Shown: in pieces, positions 17,503-25,563 of the stretch
How the letters are laid out: each line of letters starts with the position of its first letter
Numbering within the stretch: the first letter of the stretch is position 1
NCBI RefSeq assembly: GCF_035989305.1
Contig: NZ_CP108514.1
Location: forward strand, 5,808,501-5,872,500
Reading direction: 5' to 3'
DNA: 64,000 bases
Origin: Streptomyces sp. NBC_01233
Lineage (GTDB): Bacteria > Actinomycetota > Actinomycetes > Streptomycetales > Streptomycetaceae
Translations under genes and position numbers: made by a program
The notes under the pieces: model-generated
Told to the model about the DNA's origin: nothing
The model's database searches: none
The model's input: the letters and a program-made list of their open reading frames with translations, nothing else

Positions 17503-18255
17503 GTGAGCCAGTCGGTGGAGCGGGCGCTTCGGATTTTGCCGCTGCTCGCGAACGGCCCGGCCGCCCTCGGCGCGGTCGCCGACGAGCTCGGCGTGCACAA
17601 GAGCACCGCCCTCCGCCTCCTGCGCACGCTGGACGAGCACGGCTTCGTCTACCGCCAGGCCGACGGCCGCTACCGACTGGGGTCGAAGCTCTTCGCGCTC
17701 GCCGCCGAGGCCATGGAGAACCTCGACGTCCGGGAGATCGCGCACCTCCACCTCGTCGAGCTCAACCGGGCCACCGGCCACACCGTTCACCTCGCCCTCC
17801 ACCAGGACGACGAGGTCGTGTACGTCGACAAGGTCGACAGCCGCTACCCCGTCCGCATGTACTCCCGCATCGGCAGGCCCGTGCCCCTCACGGTCGCCGC
17901 CGTCGCCAAGCTGCTCCTCGCCGACCTCCCCGAGGCCGAACGCCGGGCCCTCGCCGAGCGGATCGAGTACCCCCGCTACACCCCCCGCTCCACCCCGGAC
18001 GCCGCCGCCTTCCTCCGCGAGCTGGACCTCGTGCGCGAGCAGGGCTGGGCCACCGACCTCGGCGGGCACGAGGAGTCCGTCAACTGCCTCGGCGCGCCCG
18101 TGCACGGGCCGGACGGGCGGGTCGTCGCCGCGCTCTCCGTCTCCGCGCCCGGCGTGGTCGTCTCCGCGGACGGGCTCCTCGAACTGCTGCCGCAGGTACT
18201 CCGTACCGCCGACGCCATCAGCCAGGATTGTTCAGGAGCACAGGAGAGAACGTGA
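17503..18255 (+). CDS. IclR-family transcriptional regulator
   Basis: 250 residues. GTG at 17503 is preceded by GGGAGG at 17491. The N-terminal winged helix (QSVERALRILPLLANG, VADELGVHKSTALRLLRTL) is joined to the IclR effector domain (about 75-245: YSRIGRPVPLTVAAVAKLLL, CLGAPVHGPDGRVVAALSVS). Divergent from the deaminase/D-aminoacylase operon and overlapping ridA by GTGA, it probably controls both sides in response to a D-amino acid or its keto acid. Confidence 0.9.
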   Translation: MSQSVERALRILPLLANGPAALGAVADELGVHKSTALRLLRTLDEHGFVYRQADGRYRLGSKLFALAAEAMENLDVREIAHLHLVELNRATGHTVHLALHQDDEVVYVDKVDSRYPVRMYSRIGRPVPLTVAAVAKLLLADLPEAERRALAERIEYPRYTPRSTPDAAAFLRELDLVREQGWATDLGGHEESVNCLGAPVHGPDGRVVAALSVSAPGVVVSADGLLELLPQVLRTADAISQDCSGAQERT

Positions 18256-18680
18256 CAGCGAGCACCGCAGGCACCGCGAAGACCGCCATCACCCCCGACA
18301 CCCACACCGCCCCGCCCGCGAGGTTCTCGCACGGCGTGCGCAAGGGGAACATCCTCCAGGTCGCCGGCCAGGTCGGCTTCCTCCCGCACGTCGACGGGCA
18401 GCCGCCCACCCCCGCCGGGCCGACGCTGCGCGAGCAGACCCTGCAGACGCTGGAGAACGTCCGCTCCGTGCTGGAGGCGGGCGGTGCGGGCTGGGACGAC
18501 GTGATGATGATCCGCGTCTACCTCACGGACACCGCGCACTTCGCCGAGATGAACGGCATCTACAACACCTACTTCGAGGAGCAGGGCCTGAAGGAGGCCC
18601 CCGCCGCCCGCACCACCGTGTACGTGGGCCTGCCGGCCGGGCTGCTCGTCGAGATCGACGCCCTCGCCGTCCTCGGCTGA
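18252..18680 (+). CDS. RidA family enamine/imine deaminase
   Basis: 142 residues from GTG overlapping the IclR stop. The RidA fold is shown by FSHGVRKGNILQVAGQVGF, TLENVRSVLEAGGAGWDDV, RVYLTD and the closing ARTTVYVGLPAGLLVEIDAL, including the conserved Arg and Glu. RidA proteins hydrolyse 2-aminoacrylate-type enamines made by PLP deaminases. The divergent deaminase gene at 15993-17279 would be the natural source, so this is a local detoxification partner. Confidence 0.9.
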   Translation: MTASTAGTAKTAITPDTHTAPPARFSHGVRKGNILQVAGQVGFLPHVDGQPPTPAGPTLREQTLQTLENVRSVLEAGGAGWDDVMMIRVYLTDTAHFAEMNGIYNTYFEEQGLKEAPAARTTVYVGLPAGLLVEIDALAVLG

Positions 18681-18706
18681 GCCGCGGCCGGCCGGGACAT
18701 GCGGGT

Positions 18707-18735
18707 GGGGCGCCCCCCTGGCGGCGGGGCGCCCC
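18707..18735. terminator. Bidirectional terminator between ridA and the carboxypeptidase gene
   Basis: GGGGCGCCCC occurs twice, 9 bp apart (18707-18716 and 18726-18735). Because each copy is itself palindromic, they can pair as one 10-bp stem. It sits between convergent genes. Confidence 0.7.
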
Positions 18736-18748
18736 GTTCACGGGCGTA

Positions 18749-20080
18749 CTACGCGCAGTACTGGGCTTCCTTGCCGATGGAGCGGTACATGCAGTCCGCG
18801 TTCTCCAGCAGCTGGAGCACCGCGTCCTTGTTCCGCGCGGTCTCGCGGTCGATCACCTCGTCCGGCGGGTAGAAACCGCCGCCGCCGCTCTCCGGGTACA
18901 TCTCGAAGGTGTAGGCGAAGATCTTCTGGTTGCCCCACAGCCAGTCGTCGATCGTGCCGTCGGTGATGTACAGGTCGCTCGACTGCTCCGGCGTGTAGCC
19001 GTTGCTCGCCGCCATGCTCGTGCCGATCTTCTTGTAGACGGCGAGGTCGTCGGCGGTCAGGCCCGGGGCGGTGTCGTTGTAGGTGTAGCCGAAGGGCCAC
19101 AGCACGAGCTCGCTGTACGTGTGGAAGTCGATCGCGGCCGTGATCTGCTGCTTGCCGCCGATGACGCGGCTGCGGACGAAGTCCGAGACGACCTTCACCT
19201 CGGGCGCCGACTCGGCGGCCGCGCCCCGGTAGGTCTCGGAGCTCTTGCTGCTGCTGGAGCCGCCGCAGCAGCCCCACTTGTAGTTCCAGTTCCGGTTCTC
19301 GTCCGTGCCGATGTACGAGGATCCGCTGTTGGGCTGGCGGTTCTTGCGCCAGGAGCGGTAGGAGCCGGTGGCGATGTCGTACTCGCCGCCGTCCGGGTTG
19401 AGGTCCGGGACGATCCAGATCTCGCGGCCGTTGACGGCGTTGGTGACGCGGGAGTCCGTGCCGTACTTGGAGCCGAACTCCTTGAGCAGGTAGAGCGCCA
19501 TCTCGACGGTCAGGTGCTCGCGGGCGTGCTGGTGGTGGGTGAAGAGCACCTCGGGTTCGGCCTCGTCGGTCGCCACGTTGTCGCTGATCTTGATGGCGAC
19601 GAGGTCGCGGCCCTGGTACGACTTCCCGATCACCCGCTTGCTCATGATGGCGGGGTACTGGGCGATGCGCTGGTCGATCTCCGCGTTCATCTCGGCGTAG
19701 TTGTGGTACTTCGAGTCCGCCGAGGGGAAGTCCATCGGGCTGGCCGCGATGCCGGGCAGGGAGCGGTCCGGCGGTCCGGGCAGTGCGGTGAGCCGGTAGC
19801 CGAGCGCGCGCAGGTTCTTGGCCTGCATGGTGTCCGCGCTGACCACGACCGTGTGGTCGTCCACTTCGTCGATCGAGACGCCCGTACGGAGCAGGGCGGT
19901 GCGGTCGGCGGGGGTGGAGGGGCCGTGGATCCGGTACTGGACGATGGCCTCGTCCTGGGTGGCGGTGGACGGGGTGGGCGGTGGCGATGCCGTCGCGCTC
20001 ATGCCGTAGGCGGGTGCGCCCAGTGCGAGCGCCAGCAGGGCCGCCGTGACGGCGGCCCTCCGGCGGGTATGGAGCCGCAT
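18749..20080 (-). CDS. Secreted M14 zinc carboxypeptidase
   Basis: 443 residues. The start at 20080 follows AGGAG. A signal peptide (about 1-30) and a pro-region (about 35-120) precede the M14 catalytic domain. Zinc ligands appear in [18 protein letters not shown] (HxxE) and in [27 protein letters not shown] and [14 protein letters not shown] are family hallmarks of the actinomycete carboxypeptidase T/zinc carboxypeptidase branch. It should remove C-terminal residues from peptides outside the cell, complementing the S1 protease nearby. Confidence 0.92.
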   Translation of the reverse strand: MRLHTRRRAAVTAALLALALGAPAYGMSATASPPPTPSTATQDEAIVQYRIHGPSTPADRTALLRTGVSIDEVDDHTVVVSADTMQAKNLRALGYRLTALPGPPDRSLPGIAASPMDFPSADSKYHNYAEMNAEIDQRIAQYPAIMSKRVIGKSYQGRDLVAIKISDNVATDEAEPEVLFTHHQHAREHLTVEMALYLLKEFGSKYGTDSRVTNAVNGREIWIVPDLNPDGGEYDIATGSYRSWRKNRQPNSGSSYIGTDENRNWNYKWGCCGGSSSSKSSETYRGAAAESAPEVKVVSDFVRSRVIGGKQQITAAIDFHTYSELVLWPFGYTYNDTAPGLTADDLAVYKKIGTSMAASNGYTPEQSSDLYITDGTIDDWLWGNQKIFAYTFEMYPESGGGGFYPPDEVIDRETARNKDAVLQLLENADCMYRSIGKEAQYCA

Positions 20081-20204
20081 GCGTTCTCCTGGGTGGGAGT
20101 GTGGGGGTAGCCGTGCGGACGCGCACAGCGTGCTCTCATGGCATGTCCCGGTCAAGGACCCGCCGTGCGGGCCGAACCGATCCGGCCACCCCCACTCGTA
20201 CCGC

Positions 20205-21905
20205 CTACGGGAGCCCGTGGACCTTCGGACCCACCGAGTTCGACCAAGCACTACCCGCCTTGGCGTCCCAGTTGGTCGACCAGGTCATCGCACCGCGCAG
20301 CCCCGGGTAGGTCTTCGACGGCTTGAAGGATCCGCAGCTCGTGCCCCTGGCCAGGCAGTCCAGGGCGTTGTTGACGACGGTCGGGGAGACGTAGCCGCTG
20401 CCCGCGCCGCTCGGCGAGGCCGGGACGCCGATGCCCACCTGGGAGGGGTCGAGGCCGCCCTCCAGCTGGATGCAGGCGAGGGCGGTGAGGAAGTCCACCG
20501 AGCCCTGGGAGTAGACCTTGCCGTCGCAGCCGTTCATCGAGCCGCTGTTGTAGTACTGCATGTTGACGACGGTGAGGATGTCCTTGACGCCCAGTGCCGT
20601 CTTGAAGTAGCCGCCCTGCGTGGACTGCATGTCGATCGTCTGCGGGGCCATGGTGATGACCAGCGACGGGCCGGCCTTCGCGGACAGCGAGCGCAGCGCC
20701 TGCGTCATGTAGGTGGGGTTGAGGCCGTTCTCCAGGTCGATGTCGATGCCGGTGAAGCCGTACTCCTGCATCAGGGCGTACGCGGAGTTCGCGAGGTTGT
20801 TCGCGGAGGCCGAGTCGTTGACCGAGATGGTCCCCTTCTCGCCGCCGACGGAGAGGATGACCGACTTCCCGGCCGCCTTCTTCGCGGCGATGTCGGTCTT
20901 GAACTGGGCGACCGTGTAGCCGCCGAGGCCGGCCGAGTCGAGGTTGAAGGTGATGGCGCCGGGCGTGGTGGTGGCGTCGGCGAAGGAGACGGCGATGATG
21001 TCGTACTGCGCCGAGACGTCGGAGATCTTCTGGACGGTCGCGCCGTTGTCGAAGTTCTGCCAGTAGCCGGTCAGGGCGTGCTTGGGGACGGCCGGGCCGG
21101 GGCCCGGACCGGGGCCGGTACCGGTCGTGGTGCCGGTGACCGGAGCCGACTTGGCGCCCTCGCCCGCGGCGTTGTACGCGCTCACCTGGAAGGAGTACGA
21201 GGTCGAGGCGGCGAGCCCGGTGACCTGCGTGGAGGCGCCCGAGGTGACGGTCTGGACGCGGACGCCGTCCTGATGCACGTAATAGCCGGCGGCCCCGCCG
21301 ACCGCGTTCCACGCAAGGGTGAGAGCGCTTGCGCTCTGTCCGGAAACGGCGGTCCCGGCGGGCGCTCCGGGGATGCTCGGGCCGGGGTCGGTGCCGCCTC
21401 CGCCGTCCGGTCCGAAGACGCTGAACTCGTCGACGACGTAGGCCGGCTGGCCGTACCAGCCGTGCGTGTAGACCGTGACCTGGGTGGTGCTCGGACCGGT
21501 GGTGAAGGTGGTGGAGAGCCTCTGCCAGCCGGCGCCCGAGCCGGGGGTCCAGGTGGACACGTCCTGGGTGCCGGTCCCGGTCGCGCCGAGGTGGACGTAG
21601 CTGCCCTGGACCTGCGTGCTGAGCGTGTAGGTCGAGTTCGGCTTGACCGTGACGGTCTGACTGCAGCGGGCGTTGTCCTGCCCGGCCGGGGTGGCCTTGA
21701 GGGCGCCGGCTCCGGCGTAGACGGGCGAGGAGACGGAGGCGCCGGTTCCGCCGGTGCAGGACCAGTTGGCGAGACCCGACTCGAAGCCGCCGTTGCGGGC
21801 GACGTTGACGTCCGCGGCCTGTGCGGTACCGGCGGTGAGGGCGGTCAGGGCGCCTGCGGTGAGGGTGGCGGCGAGGGGAAGGGCGAGGGAGCGTATGCGG
21901 TTCAC
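20205..21905 (-). CDS. Secreted GH18 chitinase with N-terminal CBM and fibronectin III domain
   Basis: 566 residues. GTG at 21905 follows GGAG. Signal peptide about 1-33; a carbohydrate-binding beta-sandwich about 35-165 ([13 protein letters not shown]); a fibronectin III domain about 175-260; then a Gly/Pro linker and the family 18 catalytic domain. The catalytic motif FTGIDIDLE (DxxDxDxE) and MQYYNSG are intact. It resembles the streptomycete ChiC/ChiD-type enzymes and releases chito-oligosaccharides. A DasR-type operator overlaps the promoter (21967-21980). Confidence 0.94.
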   Translation of the reverse strand: MNRIRSLALPLAATLTAGALTALTAGTAQAADVNVARNGGFESGLANWSCTGGTGASVSSPVYAGAGALKATPAGQDNARCSQTVTVKPNSTYTLSTQVQGSYVHLGATGTGTQDVSTWTPGSGAGWQRLSTTFTTGPSTTQVTVYTHGWYGQPAYVVDEFSVFGPDGGGGTDPGPSIPGAPAGTAVSGQSASALTLAWNAVGGAAGYYVHQDGVRVQTVTSGASTQVTGLAASTSYSFQVSAYNAAGEGAKSAPVTGTTTGTGPGPGPGPAVPKHALTGYWQNFDNGATVQKISDVSAQYDIIAVSFADATTTPGAITFNLDSAGLGGYTVAQFKTDIAAKKAAGKSVILSVGGEKGTISVNDSASANNLANSAYALMQEYGFTGIDIDLENGLNPTYMTQALRSLSAKAGPSLVITMAPQTIDMQSTQGGYFKTALGVKDILTVVNMQYYNSGSMNGCDGKVYSQGSVDFLTALACIQLEGGLDPSQVGIGVPASPSGAGSGYVSPTVVNNALDCLARGTSCGSFKPSKTYPGLRGAMTWSTNWDAKAGSAWSNSVGPKVHGLP

Positions 21906-21963
21906 GTGGGCTCCGGTGGGGGGAGGAAGGGGAACGTGGGGGCAAGTGGGGTGCCCCGAAGCC

Positions 21964-21992
21964 AAGTTGGTCCAGACCAATCTCCGTGTCAA
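21964..21992 (-). promoter_or_regulatory. Chitinase promoter with DasR-type operator (dre)
   Basis: On the minus strand TTGACA (21987-21992) is followed 17 bp later by CAACTT (21964-21969). In the spacer and -10 lies TTGGTCTGGACCAA (21967-21980), a near-perfect dyad matching the known dre consensus around TGGTCTAGACCA. DasR binding would repress until N-acetylglucosamine derivatives accumulate. Confidence 0.8.
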
Positions 21993-22244
21993 GACTCTTT
22001 GCTGTGTGGCTTGAAATGACCGGCTGCACGATCCCTGTTGTCCGGGTTTCCGGTCAGCTGTGACACGTGCTCACGGCACGGGAATCGGCAAGCACCTGCC
22101 CTGCCAGGGGTGACGCGGATATGGTGCTGAGGCAAGGGGGAAGAGCGTCGATCGTTTGCGGTCGCGCAGTGTGCGCGCGTACGCGGCAGGCGTGCGTCGA
22201 GCGCGCGAACGTATGTGGCGCACGGGGTGAACGGGGGAATTCGC
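21993..22244. other. Intergenic region upstream of the Tad cluster
   Basis: About 250 bp between the chitinase promoter and the first Tad-cluster gene. No protein gene is seen. It must hold the promoter for the 22245 gene, but no clear -35/-10 pair stands out. Confidence 0.4.
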
Positions 22245-23135
22245 GTGCCGACCGCCATCGCTGTCACCAGCGCCGATCTGGTCCTTCCGGCCCCTGACCG
22301 GCACACGCCCGGGGCCGCCGTGCTGCACCCGCCCGAGCAGCTCGACCTGGAGGGCGCGCTCGCCGAGACCGGCGCCCTGCTGGAGCGGCACGGCCACCTC
22401 GTGGCCCTCGTACCGCCCTGGCTCCCGCGCGCCACCGTCCAGCGGCTGCACACCGTACGGGCCATCCTGGAAACCGATCGGATCGCGCTCCTCGGCATCG
22501 ATCTGCCGCCTCTGGGCACGGCCCTGCTGGTCCGTCAGCTGCGCCAGCTCAGCGTCTGCGACTTCAGCCCCGGGATCATCGCCTCCGCGGCCCGGCTGCT
22601 GTCCCACTACGTCTACGCGGGCGCCCTGCTGGGCTCGGTCGCCAAGCTCGACCGGGTCCGCGTCCCGGTCGGGCTGGGTGCGCACGCCAGGTCCTGGTCG
22701 CCGAGCGCGCAGTTCGCCGTACTCGCCCACCCGACCCCGCACCTGGCCAAACTCGGGGCCGCCGGGGCGCAGGCGTCGGCGGCGGTGCCCGCCGGTCCCG
22801 GATTCGCCACGCACCTCACCTTCGCCCGCGGCCAGCTCACCTCCGACTGGGTCACCGCAGAACTCGCCCCCGCCTGGCAGGTGCAGGACGTCATGGAGAA
22901 CCCGCTGCCGGCCGGTTCGCCCGGCTGGTGGGGCACCCAGAAGCTCGTCGAGTTCGCCGCCGGCATCCCCGACCTGTCCGTGCTCTACCAACTGGTCGCC
23001 TCGGTCCGCCGGGAGCAGTGCCGCTGGTGCGGCCTCGAACTCATCGGCGACCGCTGCGGCTTCTGCGCCGCCCCGCTCACGGCCGAGCCGGCCGCGCCAC
23101 CACCCCCGGCGAGCACCGCCCGATCCAGACCCTGA
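22245..23135 (+). CDS. Tad-cluster-associated protein with C-terminal zinc-ribbon-like CxxC pair
   Basis: 296 residues from GTG at 22245. No signal peptide. The body is alpha/beta-like without a recognised domain. The C-terminus has CRWCG and CGFC, ten residues apart, resembling a small zinc ribbon. It ends 48 bp before cpaB and is read in the same direction, so it is probably part of the pilus operon. Function unknown; a scaffold or regulatory role is only a guess. Confidence 0.65.
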   Translation: MPTAIAVTSADLVLPAPDRHTPGAAVLHPPEQLDLEGALAETGALLERHGHLVALVPPWLPRATVQRLHTVRAILETDRIALLGIDLPPLGTALLVRQLRQLSVCDFSPGIIASAARLLSHYVYAGALLGSVAKLDRVRVPVGLGAHARSWSPSAQFAVLAHPTPHLAKLGAAGAQASAAVPAGPGFATHLTFARGQLTSDWVTAELAPAWQVQDVMENPLPAGSPGWWGTQKLVEFAAGIPDLSVLYQLVASVRREQCRWCGLELIGDRCGFCAAPLTAEPAAPPPPASTARSRP

Positions 23136-23183
23136 CCGACCGACTCCTGCGAACGAACGAAGAACGGCGAGGTAGGAAGACCG

Positions 23184-23888
23184 ATGAACTCACGCCAGCG
23201 CCGCGGCGTCATCCTGCTGCTCCTGTCGGTCCTGTGTGCACTGGGGGCCTTCGCCGGAGTCCTCGTGGTGATCGGCGACGTCAACTCCAAGGTCGGGGCC
23301 GAGGTCGTCGCCTACCGCGCCAAGGGCGACATAGCGCCGTACAGCCCGCTTGCGGCCGGGCAGTTCGAGGAGGTCAGGATCCCCAAGCGCTGGCTGTCCG
23401 ACACCGCCGTCACCGACCTCGGCGCGCTCAAGGACAAGATCGCGCTCACCACCCTGAAGAAGGGCTCGCTGCTCCAGGCGGACATGTTCGTCGACCGGCC
23501 GCAGCTCCAGCCCGGCGAGCAGGAGATCGCCATCATGATCGACGCGGCGACGGGCGTGGCCGGCAAGATCACCTCCGGCGCCAAGGTCAACATCCTCGCC
23601 ACCTTCAAGGGCGCCAAGGACACCGACCCCTCGCGGTCGGTGATCATCGTCGCCAACGCCCGGGTCCTGGGCGTCGGCCGGCTCACCGCCCTCGACAGCA
23701 AGGACAGCGACCGCAAGGGCCCCGCCGAGGCCGTCCCGATCACCTTCGCCCTGAACACCAAGGACACCCAGCGCGTCGCCTACGCCGAGTCCTTCGCGGA
23801 GCACGTACGCCTGGCCCTGGTGGCCCCCGGAACCGATTCGGCGCCCGGCCCGAGCGACCGTACGTACACCCTCGACGGGGACAAGTAA
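23184..23888 (+). CDS. cpaB: CpaB/RcpC-type Flp pilus assembly protein
   Basis: 234 residues. An N-terminal transmembrane helix (GVILLLLSVLCALGAFAGVLVVIG) is followed by a SAF-like domain (DIAPYSPLAAGQFEEVRIPK) and the CpaB C-terminal domain with EQEIAIMIDAATGVAGKITSGAKVNILA split over two strands. CpaB/RcpC proteins act at the envelope in Flp pilus assembly. The gene seems complete (ends TLDGDK), although an IscB cassette begins immediately after its stop codon. Confidence 0.87.
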   Translation: MNSRQRRGVILLLLSVLCALGAFAGVLVVIGDVNSKVGAEVVAYRAKGDIAPYSPLAAGQFEEVRIPKRWLSDTAVTDLGALKDKIALTTLKKGSLLQADMFVDRPQLQPGEQEIAIMIDAATGVAGKITSGAKVNILATFKGAKDTDPSRSVIIVANARVLGVGRLTALDSKDSDRKGPAEAVPITFALNTKDTQRVAYAESFAEHVRLALVAPGTDSAPGPSDRTYTLDGDK

Positions 23889-24219
23889 CGGGATCCCTCT
23901 CCTGAAGGAGGGGCTTTCAGCCGCTGTGGTTGAGGGCCGCCGTTACCAGCACCAGCCAACAACACATATTTGGAGGTGAACGAAGTTGGCTACGTACCGC
24001 GTAGGACAGAAGACCGACCGAGCTGTGCTTCCTCAGCAGCTCGCTCTCGAATTCGAGTCAGCAGACACCCCCCGGATCGGGGACGAAACGGGACTCGAAC
24101 GCCGTGAGGCACCCGGCGCGGTACATGTGCGAGGGGAGATGCCCGACGCTTCACCTGGCGCCGGGCGCGTCACCCCCAACCGAAGGGTTGGGGAGAGGGC
24201 CCGTGAGGGCCACCCCGCC
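23889..24219 (+). ncRNA. Probable IscB omega-RNA
   Basis: IscB omega-RNAs are encoded directly upstream of iscB, with the guide at the 5' end taken from the left flank. This 331-bp leader has stem-loops at 23895-23913 (stem with TGAA loop) and at about 24176-24193 (CCCCAACC, GAAG loop, GGTTGGGG). An outer CCAAC/GTTGG pairing spans 23956-23989. A frame from TTG at 23986 is open through it, but its third codon positions are not GC-biased, which argues against coding. The predicted guide would be the last bases of cpaB, just upstream of 23889. Confidence 0.6.
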
Positions 24220-25559
24220 GTGTTCGTCCTGGACAAGCACGGCCATCCGCTGCAGCCGACCACACCCGCCAGGGCCCGCAAGCTCCTCCGTCAGGGCCGG
24301 GCCGCCGTGGCCCGGCACACCCCGTTCGTCATCAGGTTGAAAGACCGCACCATGCCCGAATCGCAGGTGGATGGTGTGGAACTCGGGATCGACCCCGGCT
24401 CGAAGCGCACCGGTATCGCGGTGTTCACCGTGAAGGAGGGTGAGCGCTGTGGCCTGTATGCGGTCGAGCTGGCCCATCGGGGTGGCATCATCCGGGACAG
24501 GCTCACCGCTCGTGGCGCCTACCGGCGCGGCAGGCGTACCCGGAACCTGCGCTATCGCGCACCCCGCTTCTCCCACCGCACCCGTCCCAAGGGCTGGCTC
24601 GCCCCGTCGCTGCGCCACCGTGTGGACACCACCGTGTCGTGGACCACACGGCTCGCACGCTGGGCACCCGTTCGCGTAGTGCATGTGGAGCGCGTCGCGT
24701 TCGACACCCATGCCATGTCCAACGGCGGGCCGATGGAGGGCGCTGAGTACCAGCACGGCACCCTGCACGGCACAGAAGTACGCGAATACCTCCTTGCCAA
24801 GTGGGGCCGGGCCTGTGCCTACTGCGGCGTCACCGGAGTCCCACTCGACATCGACCACATCCACCCCCGCTCACGCGGCGGCAGCGACCGCATCTCCAAC
24901 CTGTGCATCGCGTGCGTTCCCTGCAATGAGAAGAAGTCCAACCAGCCGGTCGAAGACTTCCTGAAGAAGTCCCCGCGCCAGTTGGCCCGCATTCTGGCCC
25001 AGGCCAAAGCTCCACTCTGTGACGCGGCGGCCGTCAACGCCACCCGCTGGGCACTGTGGCGCGCTCTTGGCGCCGTATTCCCCAAGGTGTGTACCGCATC
25101 GGGTGGGCGCACCAAATGGAACCGACAGCGGACTGGCATCCCGAAGACCCACACCCTCGACGCGCTGTGTGTCGGCGAACTTGAAAGCATCGACCGTGCC
25201 CCGGCCCGCATCCTTGCGGTCACCGCGACCGGGCGCGGTACCTACACCCGCACCTCCCCCGACAAGTACGGCTTCCCCCGTCTCCGCCTACCGAGACAGA
25301 AGCAGTTCTTCGGCTACCAGACCGGAGACCTCGCCCGCGCCGTCGTCCCCACCGGCAAGAAGGCCGGCACCCACACCGGACGGATCGCCGTCCGCGCCAC
25401 CGGCAGCTTCAACATCAAAACCGCCCACGGCCTCATCCAAGGCATCGGGCATAAATACTTCCGCCTCCTCCAACGAGCCGACGGATACGCCTACACCACC
25501 CGACCCGAAGGACCTACCACCACCCAGCTGAAGCAGGGCGTTTCCACGAAAGAAGTCCG
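23889..25559 (+). mobile_element. IscB cassette inserted between cpaB and tadZ (approximate ends)
   Basis: The segment from just after the cpaB stop to the tadZ ATG holds a hairpin-rich leader and iscB but no transposase. It separates two Tad genes that would otherwise be adjacent. The left part begins with a stem-loop at 23895-23913 typical of IS200/IS605-type ends. Codon choice is less GC3-biased than in the flanking tad genes. It is probably a non-autonomous IS200/IS605-type insertion that would need a TnpA in trans. Exact ends cannot be fixed without an empty site. Confidence 0.65.
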
Positions 25560-25563
25560 ATGA
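24220..25563 (+). CDS. iscB: RNA-guided endonuclease IscB
   Basis: 447 residues from GTG at 24220. Domains in order: PLMP domain (1-45, VFVLDKHGHPLQPTTPARAR); RuvC-I with D58 in GIDPGSKRTGIAV; arginine-rich bridge helix (RGAYRRGRRTRNLRYRAPRF); RuvC-II E157 in VHVERVAF; HNH domain (about 199-245) with CAYCG, DIDHIHPRSRGG and CVPC; RuvC-III D314 in HTLDALCVG; then a C-terminal TAM/RNA-interacting region. All key catalytic residues are present. The stop overlaps the tadZ ATG. IscB is the ancestor-type of Cas9 and cleaves DNA guided by an omega-RNA. An upstream TTG (23986) would add 78 residues but probably reads through the omega-RNA. Confidence 0.9.
   Translation: MFVLDKHGHPLQPTTPARARKLLRQGRAAVARHTPFVIRLKDRTMPESQVDGVELGIDPGSKRTGIAVFTVKEGERCGLYAVELAHRGGIIRDRLTARGAYRRGRRTRNLRYRAPRFSHRTRPKGWLAPSLRHRVDTTVSWTTRLARWAPVRVVHVERVAFDTHAMSNGGPMEGAEYQHGTLHGTEVREYLLAKWGRACAYCGVTGVPLDIDHIHPRSRGGSDRISNLCIACVPCNEKKSNQPVEDFLKKSPRQLARILAQAKAPLCDAAAVNATRWALWRALGAVFPKVCTASGGRTKWNRQRTGIPKTHTLDALCVGELESIDRAPARILAVTATGRGTYTRTSPDKYGFPRLRLPRQKQFFGYQTGDLARAVVPTGKKAGTHTGRIAVRATGSFNIKTAHGLIQGIGHKYFRLLQRADGYAYTTRPEGPTTTQLKQGVSTKEVR

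Noticed and set aside
15618..18680. Very long open frame (about 1020 codons) on the plus strand
   Set aside because: It runs antisense to the D-aminoacylase and deaminase genes and then in the wrong frame through iclR. Long antisense frames are normal in DNA this GC-rich; only its last part, ridA, is real.
20081..20251. Upstream extension of the M14 carboxypeptidase
   Set aside because: A clear signal peptide with AGGAG begins at 20080; the extension would bury it.
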